NCBI GenBank assembly: GCA_024235595.1
Contig: JACKMC010000005.1
Coordinates: 62,001-126,000 of the forward strand
Reading direction: 5' to 3'
Source of the DNA: Zoogloeaceae bacterium
GTDB taxonomy: Bacteria; Pseudomonadota; Gammaproteobacteria; Burkholderiales; Rhodocyclaceae
DNA length: 64,000 bases
Part shown: one piece after another, positions 45,940-54,955 of the stretch
Layout of the letters: the number at the start of each line of letters is the position of its first letter
Numbering within the stretch: the stretch's first letter is position 1
Translations under genes and position numbers: made by a program
Notes under the pieces: model-generated
Database searches by the model: none
What the model saw: the letters and a program-made list of their open reading frames with translations, nothing else
What the model was told of the DNA's origin: nothing

Positions 45940-48432
45940 ATGTCACAGCTGCGCCTCTCCCTTCGAATGCTGCTGCGCGATCTTCGTGCCGGCGAACTTC
46001 ATCTGCTGGCCCTCGCGCTCATGATCGCGGTGGCGAGTCTCACCAGCGTCGGCTTCCTGACCGATCGTGTCGGCCAGGCGCTGAACCGCGAAGCCAACCA
46101 GTTGCTGGGCGGCGACCTGCTGCTCAAGGCGGATCGTTCATGGTCGCCGGAGATCGTCGACGGCGCGGTGTCGCGTGGCCTCAGGCTCGTCACCACCACC
46201 CAGTTCACCAGCATGGCAAGCACTGCCGAGGCGGCCCAGCTTGCGGGCGTCAAGGCGGTGCAGCCGGGCTATCCGCTGCGCGGCAGTCTGCGCATCGCCG
46301 CCGGGCCGAATCAAGCGGACCGCTTGGCACCGGGCGTGCCTCCGCGTGGCGAGGCCTGGCTCGACGAAAGGCTGTTCGCCGCTCTGGCGCTCAAGGCGGG
46401 CGACAAGGTGGGTCTGGGCAAGCTCGAACTCGTGGCCAGCGCGATGATCAGTTTCGAGTCGGATCGCGGCGCGAATTTCTTCAGCCTGCTGCCGAGGATA
46501 ATGATCAACGCCGAGGACCTCGACGGCACCGGACTGATCCAGGAGGGCAGCCGCATCAGCTATCACTTGCAGTTGGCGGGCGATGAACCTGCGCTGGCCG
46601 CGTTCCGCAGGTGGGCCGAGCCGCGCCTGGGTCGCGGCCAATCCATCGAATCGGTCGACAATGCGCGTCCGGAAGTCCGCAACGCGCTCGATCAGGCGCA
46701 GCGCTTCCTGCGCCTGGCCGCACTGCTGGCGGTGATCCTCGCCGCGGTGGCGGTCGGCTTGTCGGCGCGGCGCTTCATGCAGCGCCATGTGGACGGTTGC
46801 GCGGTGATGCGCTGCCTCGGGGCGCCGTCGCGGCAGGTGACGACCTTGATCCTGCTCGAATTTCTCGCCTTCGGCGTGACGGTGTCGCTGGCCGGCGGTG
46901 TGCTGGGATGGGCGCTCCAGTGGGGCCTCGGCAGCATGCTCGCGGGGGTGCTCGGGGCAAGGCTGCCGGCACCATCGCTGCTGCCATTCGGGCATGGCTT
47001 GCTGGTCGGGCTCGCGCTGCTGATCGGCTTTGCCGCGCCGCAACTCATGCGTCTCGGCAGGGTGCCGACCTTGCGCGTACTGCGCCGCGAGTGGGGCTCG
47101 GTCGAACCGGCAGCCGGAACGGCATGGGCGATGGGGGCAACGGTGCTGCTCGGGATGCTGCTCTGGATCGCTGCGGATCTTCGCCTCGGGGCGTTGGTGG
47201 CCGGCGGCTTCGCTGTCGCGCTCGGGGTGTTCGCGCTTGCCGCCTGGGCGGTGCTGGGCGCGCTTGGGCGGCTTCGCTCATCGGCGATGGGCAGTGGCTG
47301 GCGATATGGCATCGCCGGCCTGCGCCGGCGCATGGGGGGCAGCGTGATCCAGGTGGTGGCGCTCGGTATCGGCCTGAGCGCCTTGTTGCTGCTGACGGTG
47401 ATCCGCGCCGATCTGCTCGATACCTGGCGCCGCACCGCGCCACCCGATGCGCCGAACCGCTTCGTCATCAATGTCCAGCCCTTCCAGGAGAAGGAGGTGG
47501 CGGACTTCTTTGTCCAGGCGGGCCTGCCACGGCCGGTGCTGATGCCGATGATCAGGGGGCGGATGGTGGCGATCAACGGGATCCCGGTAAGTCCCGATTC
47601 GTATTCGAACGATCGCGCGCGCCGACTTGCCGAGCGCGAGTTCAACCTCTCTTCGGGTGCCGGGCTGCCACAGGGCAACCGCATCACCCAGGGTCGCTGG
47701 CATGGATCGGACAGCGCTGCGCAGTGGTCGGTGGAGAAGGGCCTGGCCGCGGAGTTCGGGCTCAAGCTGGGGGATCGAGTGAGCTTCGATGTGGCGGGCG
47801 AGCGCATCGATGCCCCGATCACCAGCGTGCGCGAACTCGACTGGGACTCGATGCGGGTGAATTTCTTCTTCATCGCGTCACCGGGGCTGCTCGAGGGGCG
47901 ACCGGCCAGCCTCATTACCAGTTTCCATCTCGCACCCTCGAACCACGATTTCACGACCCGTCTCGTCGGCGCCTTTCCAAACCTCTCGGTCATCGATGTC
48001 ACGGCGGTCCTCGCGCAGGTGCAGTCGATGATGGACCGGCTGATCGCGGTGGTGCAGTTCGTGTTCGGCTTTGCGGTGCTGGCCGGCCTGGTGGTGCTGT
48101 GGGCGGCGCTCCAGTCCACGCATGACGAACGTGAATACGAGCTCGCCATGTTGCGCACCCTGGGCGCCCGCAACAGGCAGCTGCGCCATGCCTTGCTGGC
48201 GGAATTTGCCGTGTTGGGGGTGATCGCCGGTGTTCTGGCCGGGGCGGGCGCGACGGCGATCGGCTGGGTACTCGGCAGCCAGGCGTTCAAGCTCGCCGAC
48301 TATGTGCCAGGGGCCTCGGCGATGCTTTTCGGTGCGCTGCTTGGTGGCCTCGGGGTGGTGCTCGCGGGTTGGCTGGGAACCAGGGCGCTGCTCAAGCGGG
48401 CGCCGCTGGCGAGCCTGCGCGCGCTCGCCTGA
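45940..48432 (+). CDS. Large FtsX-type ABC transporter permease (YbbP-like)
   Basis: 830 residues. It shows a duplicated MacB/FtsX layout: TM1 (residues ~22-42, LLALALMIAVASLTSVGFL), a large periplasmic domain (QLLGGDLLLKADRSWSPEI), central helices (LLAVILAAVAVGLSARRFMQ; LEFLAFGVTVSLAGGVLGWA), a second soluble domain and four C-terminal helices (VQFVFGFAVLAGLVVLWAAL; LLAEFAVLGVIAGVLAGAGA). YELAMLRTLGARNRQLRHAL is the FtsX coupling helix. Such proteins act with an ABC ATPase such as YbbA; none is adjacent here, and the lolD gene is 9 kb away. Start at MSQLRL (45940) is preferred to the open frame from 45742. Confidence 0.82.
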   Translation: MSQLRLSLRMLLRDLRAGELHLLALALMIAVASLTSVGFLTDRVGQALNREANQLLGGDLLLKADRSWSPEIVDGAVSRGLRLVTTTQFTSMASTAEAAQLAGVKAVQPGYPLRGSLRIAAGPNQADRLAPGVPPRGEAWLDERLFAALALKAGDKVGLGKLELVASAMISFESDRGANFFSLLPRIMINAEDLDGTGLIQEGSRISYHLQLAGDEPALAAFRRWAEPRLGRGQSIESVDNARPEVRNALDQAQRFLRLAALLAVILAAVAVGLSARRFMQRHVDGCAVMRCLGAPSRQVTTLILLEFLAFGVTVSLAGGVLGWALQWGLGSMLAGVLGARLPAPSLLPFGHGLLVGLALLIGFAAPQLMRLGRVPTLRVLRREWGSVEPAAGTAWAMGATVLLGMLLWIAADLRLGALVAGGFAVALGVFALAAWAVLGALGRLRSSAMGSGWRYGIAGLRRRMGGSVIQVVALGIGLSALLLLTVIRADLLDTWRRTAPPDAPNRFVINVQPFQEKEVADFFVQAGLPRPVLMPMIRGRMVAINGIPVSPDSYSNDRARRLAEREFNLSSGAGLPQGNRITQGRWHGSDSAAQWSVEKGLAAEFGLKLGDRVSFDVAGERIDAPITSVRELDWDSMRVNFFFIASPGLLEGRPASLITSFHLAPSNHDFTTRLVGAFPNLSVIDVTAVLAQVQSMMDRLIAVVQFVFGFAVLAGLVVLWAALQSTHDEREYELAMLRTLGARNRQLRHALLAEFAVLGVIAGVLAGAGATAIGWVLGSQAFKLADYVPGASAMLFGALLGGLGVVLAGWLGTRALLKRAPLASLRALA

Positions 48433-48434
48433 GA

Positions 48435-48468
48435 GCCCCTTGGCAGGGGCCGCGCTATACTCGCGGCC
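48435..48468 (+). promoter_or_regulatory. Hairpin and TATACT promoter flanked by a perfect inverted repeat, rmuC
   Basis: GCCCCT/AGGGGC (48435-48450) makes a small hairpin after the permease stop. Overlapping it, GGCCGCG (48448-48454) and CGCGGCC (48462-48468) flank CTATACT, a -10-like element at 48456-48461. Transcription from it would begin at or within a base or two of the rmuC ATG (48469), giving a leaderless mRNA. No clear -35 is present. Confidence 0.5.
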
Positions 48469-49920
48469 ATGCCAGAAATCCCGCTCCAAAGCCTCATCCT
48501 GCAACTGCAGCCATGGTGGCCTTACCTCGCCGGCGTCGCCGCGCTGGTGTTGCTGGCGTTCGCCTGGCTGCTGCTGAGCGTGACGCAGTTGCGGCGCGCG
48601 CAGTCCGTGCTTGCCGAGGCGCTTGCGGAACGGCTCGAGCCGCTGCTCGAGGCGCAACACCGGCAGATGCTCGGCAATCTTCATCTCGCGCTGGAACGCC
48701 AGGGCGATCGGCTGAACAGCCATTCCGCAGAGGCCGCCGAGCGGGTGAAGGTGCGGATTTCGAGCGACCTGCAGGGGTTGCGCGAGGTTATGCAGAGCCA
48801 GCAGCTTTCTTCGCAGGCGGCGCTTGCCGGACAGCGCGAGGAAAACGCGCTGCGCCTTGCCGAACTGGGGACGGCGATCGCGAGCCGACAGGAGAAGCTG
48901 CGCAGCGAACTGCTCGAGAAGATGCTCATGACCCTGTCCGAACACGCGCGCGCCGACCGCGAATTGCTCGAAGGTGGCATTCGCAGCTCCTCGGCTCAGC
49001 TGTCGGCCAGCATCGAGTCGCTCACGCGCACCATCAACGAAAGGCTCGAGTCGATATCGGGCAGGGTCAGCGAGCGCCTCGATGAGGGCTTCAGAAAGAC
49101 CAACGAAACCTTCGTCAGCGTCATGGCGCGGCTGGCGACGATCGACGAGGCGCAGAAGAAGATCGACGGCCTGACCACGAATGTAGTGAGCCTGCAGGAA
49201 TTGCTCGGCGACAAGAAGGCGCGGGGCGCCTTCGGTGAAGTCCAGCTCGAGGCCCTTGTCGCAAATGCGCTGCCGCCCGATGCCTACGAGTTCCAGGCTT
49301 CGCTGCCGAACGGTGCGCGGGTCGACTGCCTGCTCCGGCTTCCCGAGCCGACCGGTCAGGTGGCGGTCGACTCGAAGTTTCCGCTCGAGAACTATCACCG
49401 GATGTTCGATGGCAGCCTCGGTGACCTTGACCGCCGCTCGGCCCAGAACGCCTTCCGCTCGGACGTCAGGAAGCACGTCGACGCGATCGCATCGAAGTAT
49501 CTGCTGCCTGGCGTCACCTCCGACGGGGCGGTGATGTTCGTGCCGGCAGAAGCGGTGTTTGCCGAGATCCATGCCTACCATCCCGAGATCGTCGCCTACG
49601 CGCAGCAGCGTCGGGTCTGGATCGTTTCGCCGACGACCCTGATGGCGGTTCTCAACACCGCCCGCGCGGTGCTCAAGGATGTGGAGACGCGCAAGCAGAT
49701 CCATGTCATCAAGGACGCGTTGGGCAGGCTGTCGAAGGATTTCTCGCGCTTCGACGAGCGCATGCAGAAGCTTGCCACGCACATCGAACAGGCCAGCAAG
49801 GACGTCCAGGAGGTGCATGTCTCGAGCCGCAAGATCTCGGCGCACTTCCAGAAGATCGAATCCGCGCAGCTCGACGAGCTGAGGGCGGAGTCGGGCGTGA
49901 TCGAGGGCCCTGGGCGCTGA
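48469..49920 (+). CDS. rmuC: DNA recombination protein RmuC
   Basis: 483 residues. One transmembrane helix near the N-terminus (YLAGVAALVLLAFAWLLLSV) is followed by a long coiled coil (~45-240; LAEALAERLEPLLEAQHRQM onward, Gln/Ser/Glu/Leu rich) and the conserved RmuC nuclease-like domain (LLGDKKARGAFGEVQLEALV; VAVDSKFPLENYHRMFDG; PAEAVFAEIHAYHPEIV; VSPTTLMAVLNTARAV). RmuC limits rearrangement at inverted repeats in E. coli. The start is close to the TATACT element and may be leaderless. Convergent with moaA (8 bases apart). Confidence 0.93.
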   Translation: MPEIPLQSLILQLQPWWPYLAGVAALVLLAFAWLLLSVTQLRRAQSVLAEALAERLEPLLEAQHRQMLGNLHLALERQGDRLNSHSAEAAERVKVRISSDLQGLREVMQSQQLSSQAALAGQREENALRLAELGTAIASRQEKLRSELLEKMLMTLSEHARADRELLEGGIRSSSAQLSASIESLTRTINERLESISGRVSERLDEGFRKTNETFVSVMARLATIDEAQKKIDGLTTNVVSLQELLGDKKARGAFGEVQLEALVANALPPDAYEFQASLPNGARVDCLLRLPEPTGQVAVDSKFPLENYHRMFDGSLGDLDRRSAQNAFRSDVRKHVDAIASKYLLPGVTSDGAVMFVPAEAVFAEIHAYHPEIVAYAQQRRVWIVSPTTLMAVLNTARAVLKDVETRKQIHVIKDALGRLSKDFSRFDERMQKLATHIEQASKDVQEVHVSSRKISAHFQKIESAQLDELRAESGVIEGPGR

Positions 49921-49928
49921 GTCCGCGC

Positions 49929-51014
49929 TCAGCCGCCGATATAGGACATCTCGATCTTTCTCAGCGCGGCCGTTTCGGCAGTGCGGATCTCGGAGTAGCG
50001 GTCGCTGCGTCCGCGCCATAGGTTGCCGATGAAGCCGGCAAGCTGGGCGTCGTTCGCACCGCCGCGCAACAGGGCGCGCAGGTCGTGGCCGTGCTGGGCG
50101 AACAGGCAGGTGTAGAGGCGGCCTTCGGTAGATAGACGGATACGGCTGCAGCTCGAGCAGAAGGCCTGGGTGACCGAAGAGATCACCCCGATTTCGCCCG
50201 CGCCATCAAGGTAGCGCCAGCGCGCGGCCACTTCGCCCTCGTAGTTCGGATCGATCGGCTCGAGCGGAAACTCGGTGCCGATGAGCTCGACGATCTCGCG
50301 CGAGGGCACGACCGCATCCATCTTCCAGCCGTTGGATGCACCCACGTCCATGAATTCGATGAACCGCAGGATATGTCCGGAACCGCGGAAATGTCGTGCC
50401 ATCGCGAGGATGCCGTGATCATTCAGACCCCGCTTGACCACCATGTTGATCTTGAGTGGGGCAAGACCGGCCGCGGCGGCGGCGTCGATGCCGGCGAGGA
50501 CATCCGAAACCGGGAAGTCCACATCGTTCATGGCCTTGAAGACTGCATCGTCCAGTGCGTCCAGGCTCACGGTGACCCGATCCAGGCCCGCAGCCTTGAG
50601 TCGCGCCGCCATGCGCGTGAGCAGCACCCCGTTCGTCGTGAGGGTGAGCTCCACGTCCTGAATGTTCGCGAGCATGGCGACCAGGTCCTCCACGCCGCGT
50701 CGCAGAAGCGGCTCGCCACCGGTGATGCGTATCTTGCGGACGCCGTGCTGTACAAAGCTGCGAGCGACCCGTTCGATCTCTTCGAAGCTCAGCAATTCCT
50801 TCCTGCCGAGGAAGGGATAGTCCTTGCCGAACACCGACTTGGGCATGCAGTAGACGCAGCGGAAGTTGCAGCGGTCGGTAACCGAAATCCGAAGGTCGTG
50901 CATTGCCCGGCCGCGGCTATCGAGCAGCAAACCTGTTGGCGTTTCCTCCGCCGGCGGCGTTGCAGGGGATGATTGCGAAAGATTCACGATCGGGATGATG
51001 CGCTCACTCGACAT
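49929..51014 (-). CDS. moaA: GTP 3',8-cyclase MoaA
   Basis: 361 residues, radical SAM enzyme that makes the first molybdopterin intermediate from GTP. Motifs: RISVTDRCNFRCVYCMP (CxxxCxxC for the SAM cluster), IRITGGEPLLRRGVEDLV, LTLTTNGVLLTRMA and the C-terminal second cluster Cys in AFCSSCSRIRLSTEGRLYTC. It ends in a double glycine (SYIGG) required for activity. Start ATG 51014. The moaD, moaE and moeA genes are about 38 kb away; moaC is not in this window. It is alone on the minus strand with the tRNA gene upstream of it. Confidence 0.95.
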   Translation of the reverse strand: MSSERIIPIVNLSQSSPATPPAEETPTGLLLDSRGRAMHDLRISVTDRCNFRCVYCMPKSVFGKDYPFLGRKELLSFEEIERVARSFVQHGVRKIRITGGEPLLRRGVEDLVAMLANIQDVELTLTTNGVLLTRMAARLKAAGLDRVTVSLDALDDAVFKAMNDVDFPVSDVLAGIDAAAAAGLAPLKINMVVKRGLNDHGILAMARHFRGSGHILRFIEFMDVGASNGWKMDAVVPSREIVELIGTEFPLEPIDPNYEGEVAARWRYLDGAGEIGVISSVTQAFCSSCSRIRLSTEGRLYTCLFAQHGHDLRALLRGGANDAQLAGFIGNLWRGRSDRYSEIRTAETAALRKIEMSYIGG

Positions 51015-51264
51015 GGCGGTGATATTTAAGTCTTGTATGGGTGATTTGACATCCTACGCCGGGCCGGTTCCTTGTGCTGGAGCAAGTGCGTCCAGACGAC
51101 GCCACGATCGGGCGGGAAGAGGCTGCCCAGCAAGGTCTCGAGCCGGACCGCTGCGCAGCGCCGATGCAGATCGATTCGGTGGATGGGTGTGCGAAGCGGT
51201 ATCATTCGCAAAGTGGACCCATCGGCACCCCTGCGGGCGCAGGCCCGAGCAGGAGGCCGGACGC

Positions 51265-51294
51265 AAAAAAGCCCCAACGTTTCAGCTGAGGCTT
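51265..51294 (-). terminator. Intrinsic terminator of tRNA-Asn
   Basis: On the minus strand a 10-bp stem (AAGCCTCAGC with GTTGGGGCTT, two G-U pairs) and a six-base loop are followed by six Ts (51265-51270). It begins 8 bases after the CCA end of the tRNA. Confidence 0.8.
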
Positions 51295-51302
51295 GGCTTC
51301 TT

Positions 51303-51378
51303 TGGCTCCCCGACCTGGGCTCGAACCAGGGACACACGGATTAACAGTCCGTTGCTCTACCGACTGAGCTATCGGGGA
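51303..51378 (-). tRNA. tRNA-Asn (anticodon GUU)
   Basis: 76 bases including an encoded CCA. On the minus strand the acceptor TCCCCGA pairs with TCGGGGA, the D arm is GCTC...GAGC, and the anticodon stem ACGGA/TCCGT carries loop CTGTTAA with anticodon GTT. The T arm is CCTGG-TTCGAGC-CCAGG, all with standard pairing. It has a consensus promoter and a terminator of its own, so is a single-gene unit. Confidence 0.97.
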
Positions 51379-51392
51379 ATCAAGAAGCCAAA

Positions 51393-51421
51393 ATTATAGA
51401 AATGAGCTTTTTACCTGTCAA
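51393..51421 (-). promoter_or_regulatory. Consensus sigma-70 promoter of tRNA-Asn
   Basis: On the minus strand TTGACA (51421-51416) and TATAAT (51398-51393) are both perfect hexamers separated by exactly 17 bases, so the expected start is about 8 bases before the tRNA. Confidence 0.9.
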
Positions 51422-51480
51422 CCACTTTCTATAAGATATGAGCCACAATGGCGTCATTGAAGGGTTCCGGGTAGGTCGGC

Positions 51481-53250
51481 ATGATCGAATTGCGAGACGA
51501 GCTAGTCCTTGTCAGGACGGAAGCGGGGGATAACGCTGCGCGGCGGCCGCGCCGGATAGCCTCGTCGCGCGCGCGTGCGGCGCTTTTGTTGCTTGACGGC
51601 GTGCTGACGATCGGCGAGCTGAAACGCCGATTCGGCGAATCGCTGGACGTCGAGGCCGCGATGGGAGAACTGATCGCCCAGGGTCTGGTAGCGGATCGCG
51701 ATGCCTCGGGAGGGGTGATGCAAGATCCCGTTCCCCAGTCCGTAGCGGTGGGCGAGATTGCGAATTCCGCGGTCGATGACGATAGCGGGCCGCCTACCGT
51801 ATTGCCCCTGGCGTCCAGCGATGTCGTCGATCCCTCGGGTCTGCCTCCGGACGATGGGCGTATCGAGCCCAGCCTGGGCAAGAATTCGGTCTTTCCTGAC
51901 GAGGACCTGCCGCCTCCCACCGAATCCGGCACGCCGAAACCCGAGGAGTGGCGCGAACCCTCGCGGGTGGTACTCGCCGCCGATCGGGCGCGGTATCACC
52001 TGGTCAGGACGGTTCGCGGGTTTGGCTACCTGCTGCTTGCGATATTGGCGGTGGCCTTGGTTGCGTTGGCCCTCAAGGTGCCGGAGTGGTACCGCGAGGA
52101 GATCGAATCACGCGCGCAGGAGGTCGGTGGTCAGGCGCTGCGTATCGAGTCGCTAGGAGTCGGCTGGCAGCGCGGCCCCGTACTCATGCTCAAGGGAGTG
52201 AGCTTTGCCGACGATCCGTCCGTGAGGATCGCCGGTGTGGGCGTGGCACCCGACTGGTACGGTGTCGCGGCGCGAGGGCGGCTGTCGACGCGCCTCAGCA
52301 TCGAAGGGCTGCGAGGACGTCCCTCGGCCTTGCAGCGCTTGCTTGCGCGGCTGGATCTGGAGTCATTGAATGCCGACCGCATCGTCTTCGACGACTTGAG
52401 GGTGGATCTTGCCGAGGGCCTTGCGCCAGTGTTGCAGGGCGAGGCGAGCGTCTCCGGCGCCTACCTTGGCGAACTGCGCCTGCGCGATGCGTCGGGCCTG
52501 CTGCGAATAGAGGTTAACGGGCTCGATTCGATGCCTCTAAAGGTTTCGATGGCAGCCTCGAGCTGGGCTTCTCCCTTGCTGGACAAGCTCCGCTTCGAGC
52601 AGGCGCAGATGGATGGGGAACTCCAGGACGACCATCTGAGGCTCACCGAGATGCGCGCCGCGGCACATGGCGGGCGCTATTCGGGCTCCGGAACCCTGTA
52701 CTGGAATCCTTCGCCTCGATTCGACGGGACGCTGTGGCTGGACGGGGTCCAGCTCGAGCGACTGTTGCTCGCGGTGATGCCGGATGCGCAGGCGCAGGGG
52801 AGTGTCTCGGGACGCTTCAAGCTGGTCAGTGTTGCCGCCATGATGAGCGAGCTCGGTGCTCACGCTCGACTGGATGGCAACTTCAGGATCGTGCGGGGAA
52901 ACTTTGGCAGTGCCGACCTGGGCGGCGTCATGCGTGAGCGCGGTGGCGGTGCGGTGCAGGGCGGAACCACGCGCTTCGAGACTGTCCAGGGGCGGCTGAG
53001 GGCGGCGGACGGGCAGGCCAGGGTGGAGATTCGCCGGCTCGATGCGGGCGGGCTGGACGCCGCGGGCACGCTCGTGTTTCCGGTCGACGGATCGCTGCGG
53101 GGCCGGGTACAGGGCTCTGTGCGGGCCGGCGATCGTACGCTCTCGATGCCGATCGACGTCTCCGGATCGGTCGCGGCGCCGGCACTGCGGCTGGAGCCTG
53201 AAGTTTCGGGGCCGGCCCCCGGGGCGGCTGGCGCCGTCGTGGGGCAATAG
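51481..53250 (+). CDS. AsmA-like membrane protein with N-terminal winged-helix-like segment
   Basis: 589 residues. The first ~80 residues (ALLLLDGVLTIGELKRRFGE, then AAMGELIAQGLVADRD) resemble a DUF4388-like helical segment; a long acidic/Pro linker follows to ~170. A transmembrane helix lies at ~181-203 (GYLLLAILAVALVALAL). The periplasmic remainder has AsmA-type repeats: RIESLGVGWQRGPVLMLKGV, RLSIEGLRGRPSALQRLLAR, GTLWLDGVQLERLLLAVMPD, FRIVRGNFGSADLGGVMRER and a final VDGSLRGRVQGSVRAGDR. AsmA proteins move lipids between membranes, but the fusion to a cytosolic helical segment is unusual. Starts 60 bases after the tRNA promoter on the opposite strand. Confidence 0.65.
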   Translation: MIELRDELVLVRTEAGDNAARRPRRIASSRARAALLLLDGVLTIGELKRRFGESLDVEAAMGELIAQGLVADRDASGGVMQDPVPQSVAVGEIANSAVDDDSGPPTVLPLASSDVVDPSGLPPDDGRIEPSLGKNSVFPDEDLPPPTESGTPKPEEWREPSRVVLAADRARYHLVRTVRGFGYLLLAILAVALVALALKVPEWYREEIESRAQEVGGQALRIESLGVGWQRGPVLMLKGVSFADDPSVRIAGVGVAPDWYGVAARGRLSTRLSIEGLRGRPSALQRLLARLDLESLNADRIVFDDLRVDLAEGLAPVLQGEASVSGAYLGELRLRDASGLLRIEVNGLDSMPLKVSMAASSWASPLLDKLRFEQAQMDGELQDDHLRLTEMRAAAHGGRYSGSGTLYWNPSPRFDGTLWLDGVQLERLLLAVMPDAQAQGSVSGRFKLVSVAAMMSELGAHARLDGNFRIVRGNFGSADLGGVMRERGGGAVQGGTTRFETVQGRLRAADGQARVEIRRLDAGGLDAAGTLVFPVDGSLRGRVQGSVRAGDRTLSMPIDVSGSVAAPALRLEPEVSGPAPGAAGAVVGQ

Positions 53251-53263
53251 GGCGCGGCTCGCT

Positions 53264-54955
53264 TCAGGCCGGCTCGAAGTGGTCCACCATCAGTTGGACC
53301 TTGCTTTGCCCGTTGTACTCATTGACCGATAGCCGGTAGGCCGCATGAATGCGGCCCGGCGCGTTGCCGGAAAAATTGAACTGGATCGCGTCGAAGACGT
53401 CTCGCCCCTTGCGCAGCCGCAGCTTGAGGTGGCGATCCTTGAGCAGGCGTTGGTTCTCGACTTCGAAGATGTCGTCGAACACCGGGCCCGGGAAGCCCTG
53501 TCCCCAGACCTCCTTCTCGAGCAGGCGGGCGCCTTCGAGCGACATGTAGGCGCTCTCCAGCGCGCCGTCGGTCTCGATCGTGCGGGTCAGCATTGCGGGG
53601 TCGACCAAGGCTGCCACGACGGCCTCGAAGATCGCGCCGAAGCGCTCGAAGTCCGATTCGCGAATGGTGAGCCCTGCGGCCATCGCGTGGCCACCGAACT
53701 TGAGGATCAGGTCGGGTTGCTGCTTGGTGACGAGATCGAGCGCGTCGCGCAGGTGTACCCCCGGAATGGATCGCCCCGATCCCTTCAGTTCGCCGTCGCT
53801 GCCACGTGCGAAAGCGATCGTCGGGCGGTGCAGCCGCTCTTTCACGCGACCCGCGAGTATGCCGATCACACCCTGGTGCCAGTCCGGCTCGAAAAGCGAG
53901 ACCGAGGCCGACTGTCCGGGGTCGAAGGCTTCGAGTCGGAGGAGCGCGCCTTCCTGCATGTCCGCCTCGATGGCGCGTCGCTCGCGGTTCAGGCGATCGA
54001 GCTCCTGGGCAATGTTCAGCGCCCTGCCCATGTCGTCGGTAATCAGGCATTCGATGCCGAGCGACATGTCGGAGAGCCGGCCCGCGGCGTTGAGTCGCGG
54101 CCCCAGTGCAAAACCGAGATCGAAGGTGCTGGCGCGCTCGGGTTCCCGGCCTGCCGCTGCGAACAGTGCACGGATGCCGGCCTGCACACGACCGGCCCGC
54201 ATGCGTTGCAGCCCTTGCGAGACGAGCACGCGGTTGTTGTGATCGAGCTGCACCACGTCGGCGACCGTGCCCAGTGCCACGAGGTCGAGCAATTCGGCGA
54301 GATTGGGCTCGGAGGTGCTCTCGAAGGCCCCGCGGCTGCGCATCTCGGCACGCAGCGCGAGCATGGTATAGAACATCACCCCGACCCCGGCAAGCGACTT
54401 GCTTGGAAAATCGCAGCCCGGCTGGTTGGGGTTCACGATCACGTCGGCTTGCGGCAGGGTGTCGCCCGGAAGATGGTGGTCGGTGATGACGGTGGCGATT
54501 CCAAGCTCGCGCGCTGCGGCGACCCCGTCGACGCTGGCAATGCCGTTGTCCACCGTGATCAGCACCTCGGCTTGCATGCGTGCGGCCAGCTCGACGATGG
54601 GGGGCGTCAGGCCGTAGCCGTATTCGAAGCGGTTGGGCACCAGGTAATCGACCTCGGCGCCGAATGCCCGCAACGCGCGAATGCCGACCGCACATGCCGT
54701 CGCACCGTCACAGTCGTAATCCGCGACGATCACCATGCGTGCGCCCGCCTCGATCGCATCGGCGAGCAGTTGTGCCGCATCGCGCACGCCGCGCAGCCGC
54801 TGCGGGGGCAGCAGGGCCTTGAGCGCGTAGTCGAGATCGCTGCGGGCGCAAACGCCTCGCGAAGCGTAGATGCGGGCAAGCAGAGGCGAGACGCCGGCGT
54901 CGATGAGGCGCTGGGCGTTGCCGGCTGGCGTGCTTCGGGTAACGATCCTGGTCAT
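53264..54955 (-). CDS. recJ: Single-stranded-DNA-specific exonuclease RecJ
   Basis: 563 residues. DHH phosphoesterase motifs: VIVADYDCDGATACAVGIRA (DxDxDG), VLITVDNGIASVDGVAAA, ATVITDHHLPGDTLPQADVI (DHH), LGTVADVVQLDHNNRVLV and DHHA1 GGHAMAAGLTIRESDFERF. RecJ degrades ssDNA 5' to 3' in recombination and mismatch repair. I use the ATG at 54955, which makes an ATGA overlap with the upstream rpfE-like gene; the frame opens back to 55012. The C-terminal OB-fold is present (RLRKGRDVFDAIQFNFSGN). Length is within the family range. Confidence 0.93.
   Translation of the reverse strand: MTRIVTRSTPAGNAQRLIDAGVSPLLARIYASRGVCARSDLDYALKALLPPQRLRGVRDAAQLLADAIEAGARMVIVADYDCDGATACAVGIRALRAFGAEVDYLVPNRFEYGYGLTPPIVELAARMQAEVLITVDNGIASVDGVAAARELGIATVITDHHLPGDTLPQADVIVNPNQPGCDFPSKSLAGVGVMFYTMLALRAEMRSRGAFESTSEPNLAELLDLVALGTVADVVQLDHNNRVLVSQGLQRMRAGRVQAGIRALFAAAGREPERASTFDLGFALGPRLNAAGRLSDMSLGIECLITDDMGRALNIAQELDRLNRERRAIEADMQEGALLRLEAFDPGQSASVSLFEPDWHQGVIGILAGRVKERLHRPTIAFARGSDGELKGSGRSIPGVHLRDALDLVTKQQPDLILKFGGHAMAAGLTIRESDFERFGAIFEAVVAALVDPAMLTRTIETDGALESAYMSLEGARLLEKEVWGQGFPGPVFDDIFEVENQRLLKDRHLKLRLRKGRDVFDAIQFNFSGNAPGRIHAAYRLSVNEYNGQSKVQLMVDHFEPA

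Noticed and set aside
47878..50019. 713-residue minus-strand open frame opposite the permease and rmuC
   Set aside because: Antisense to two supported genes.
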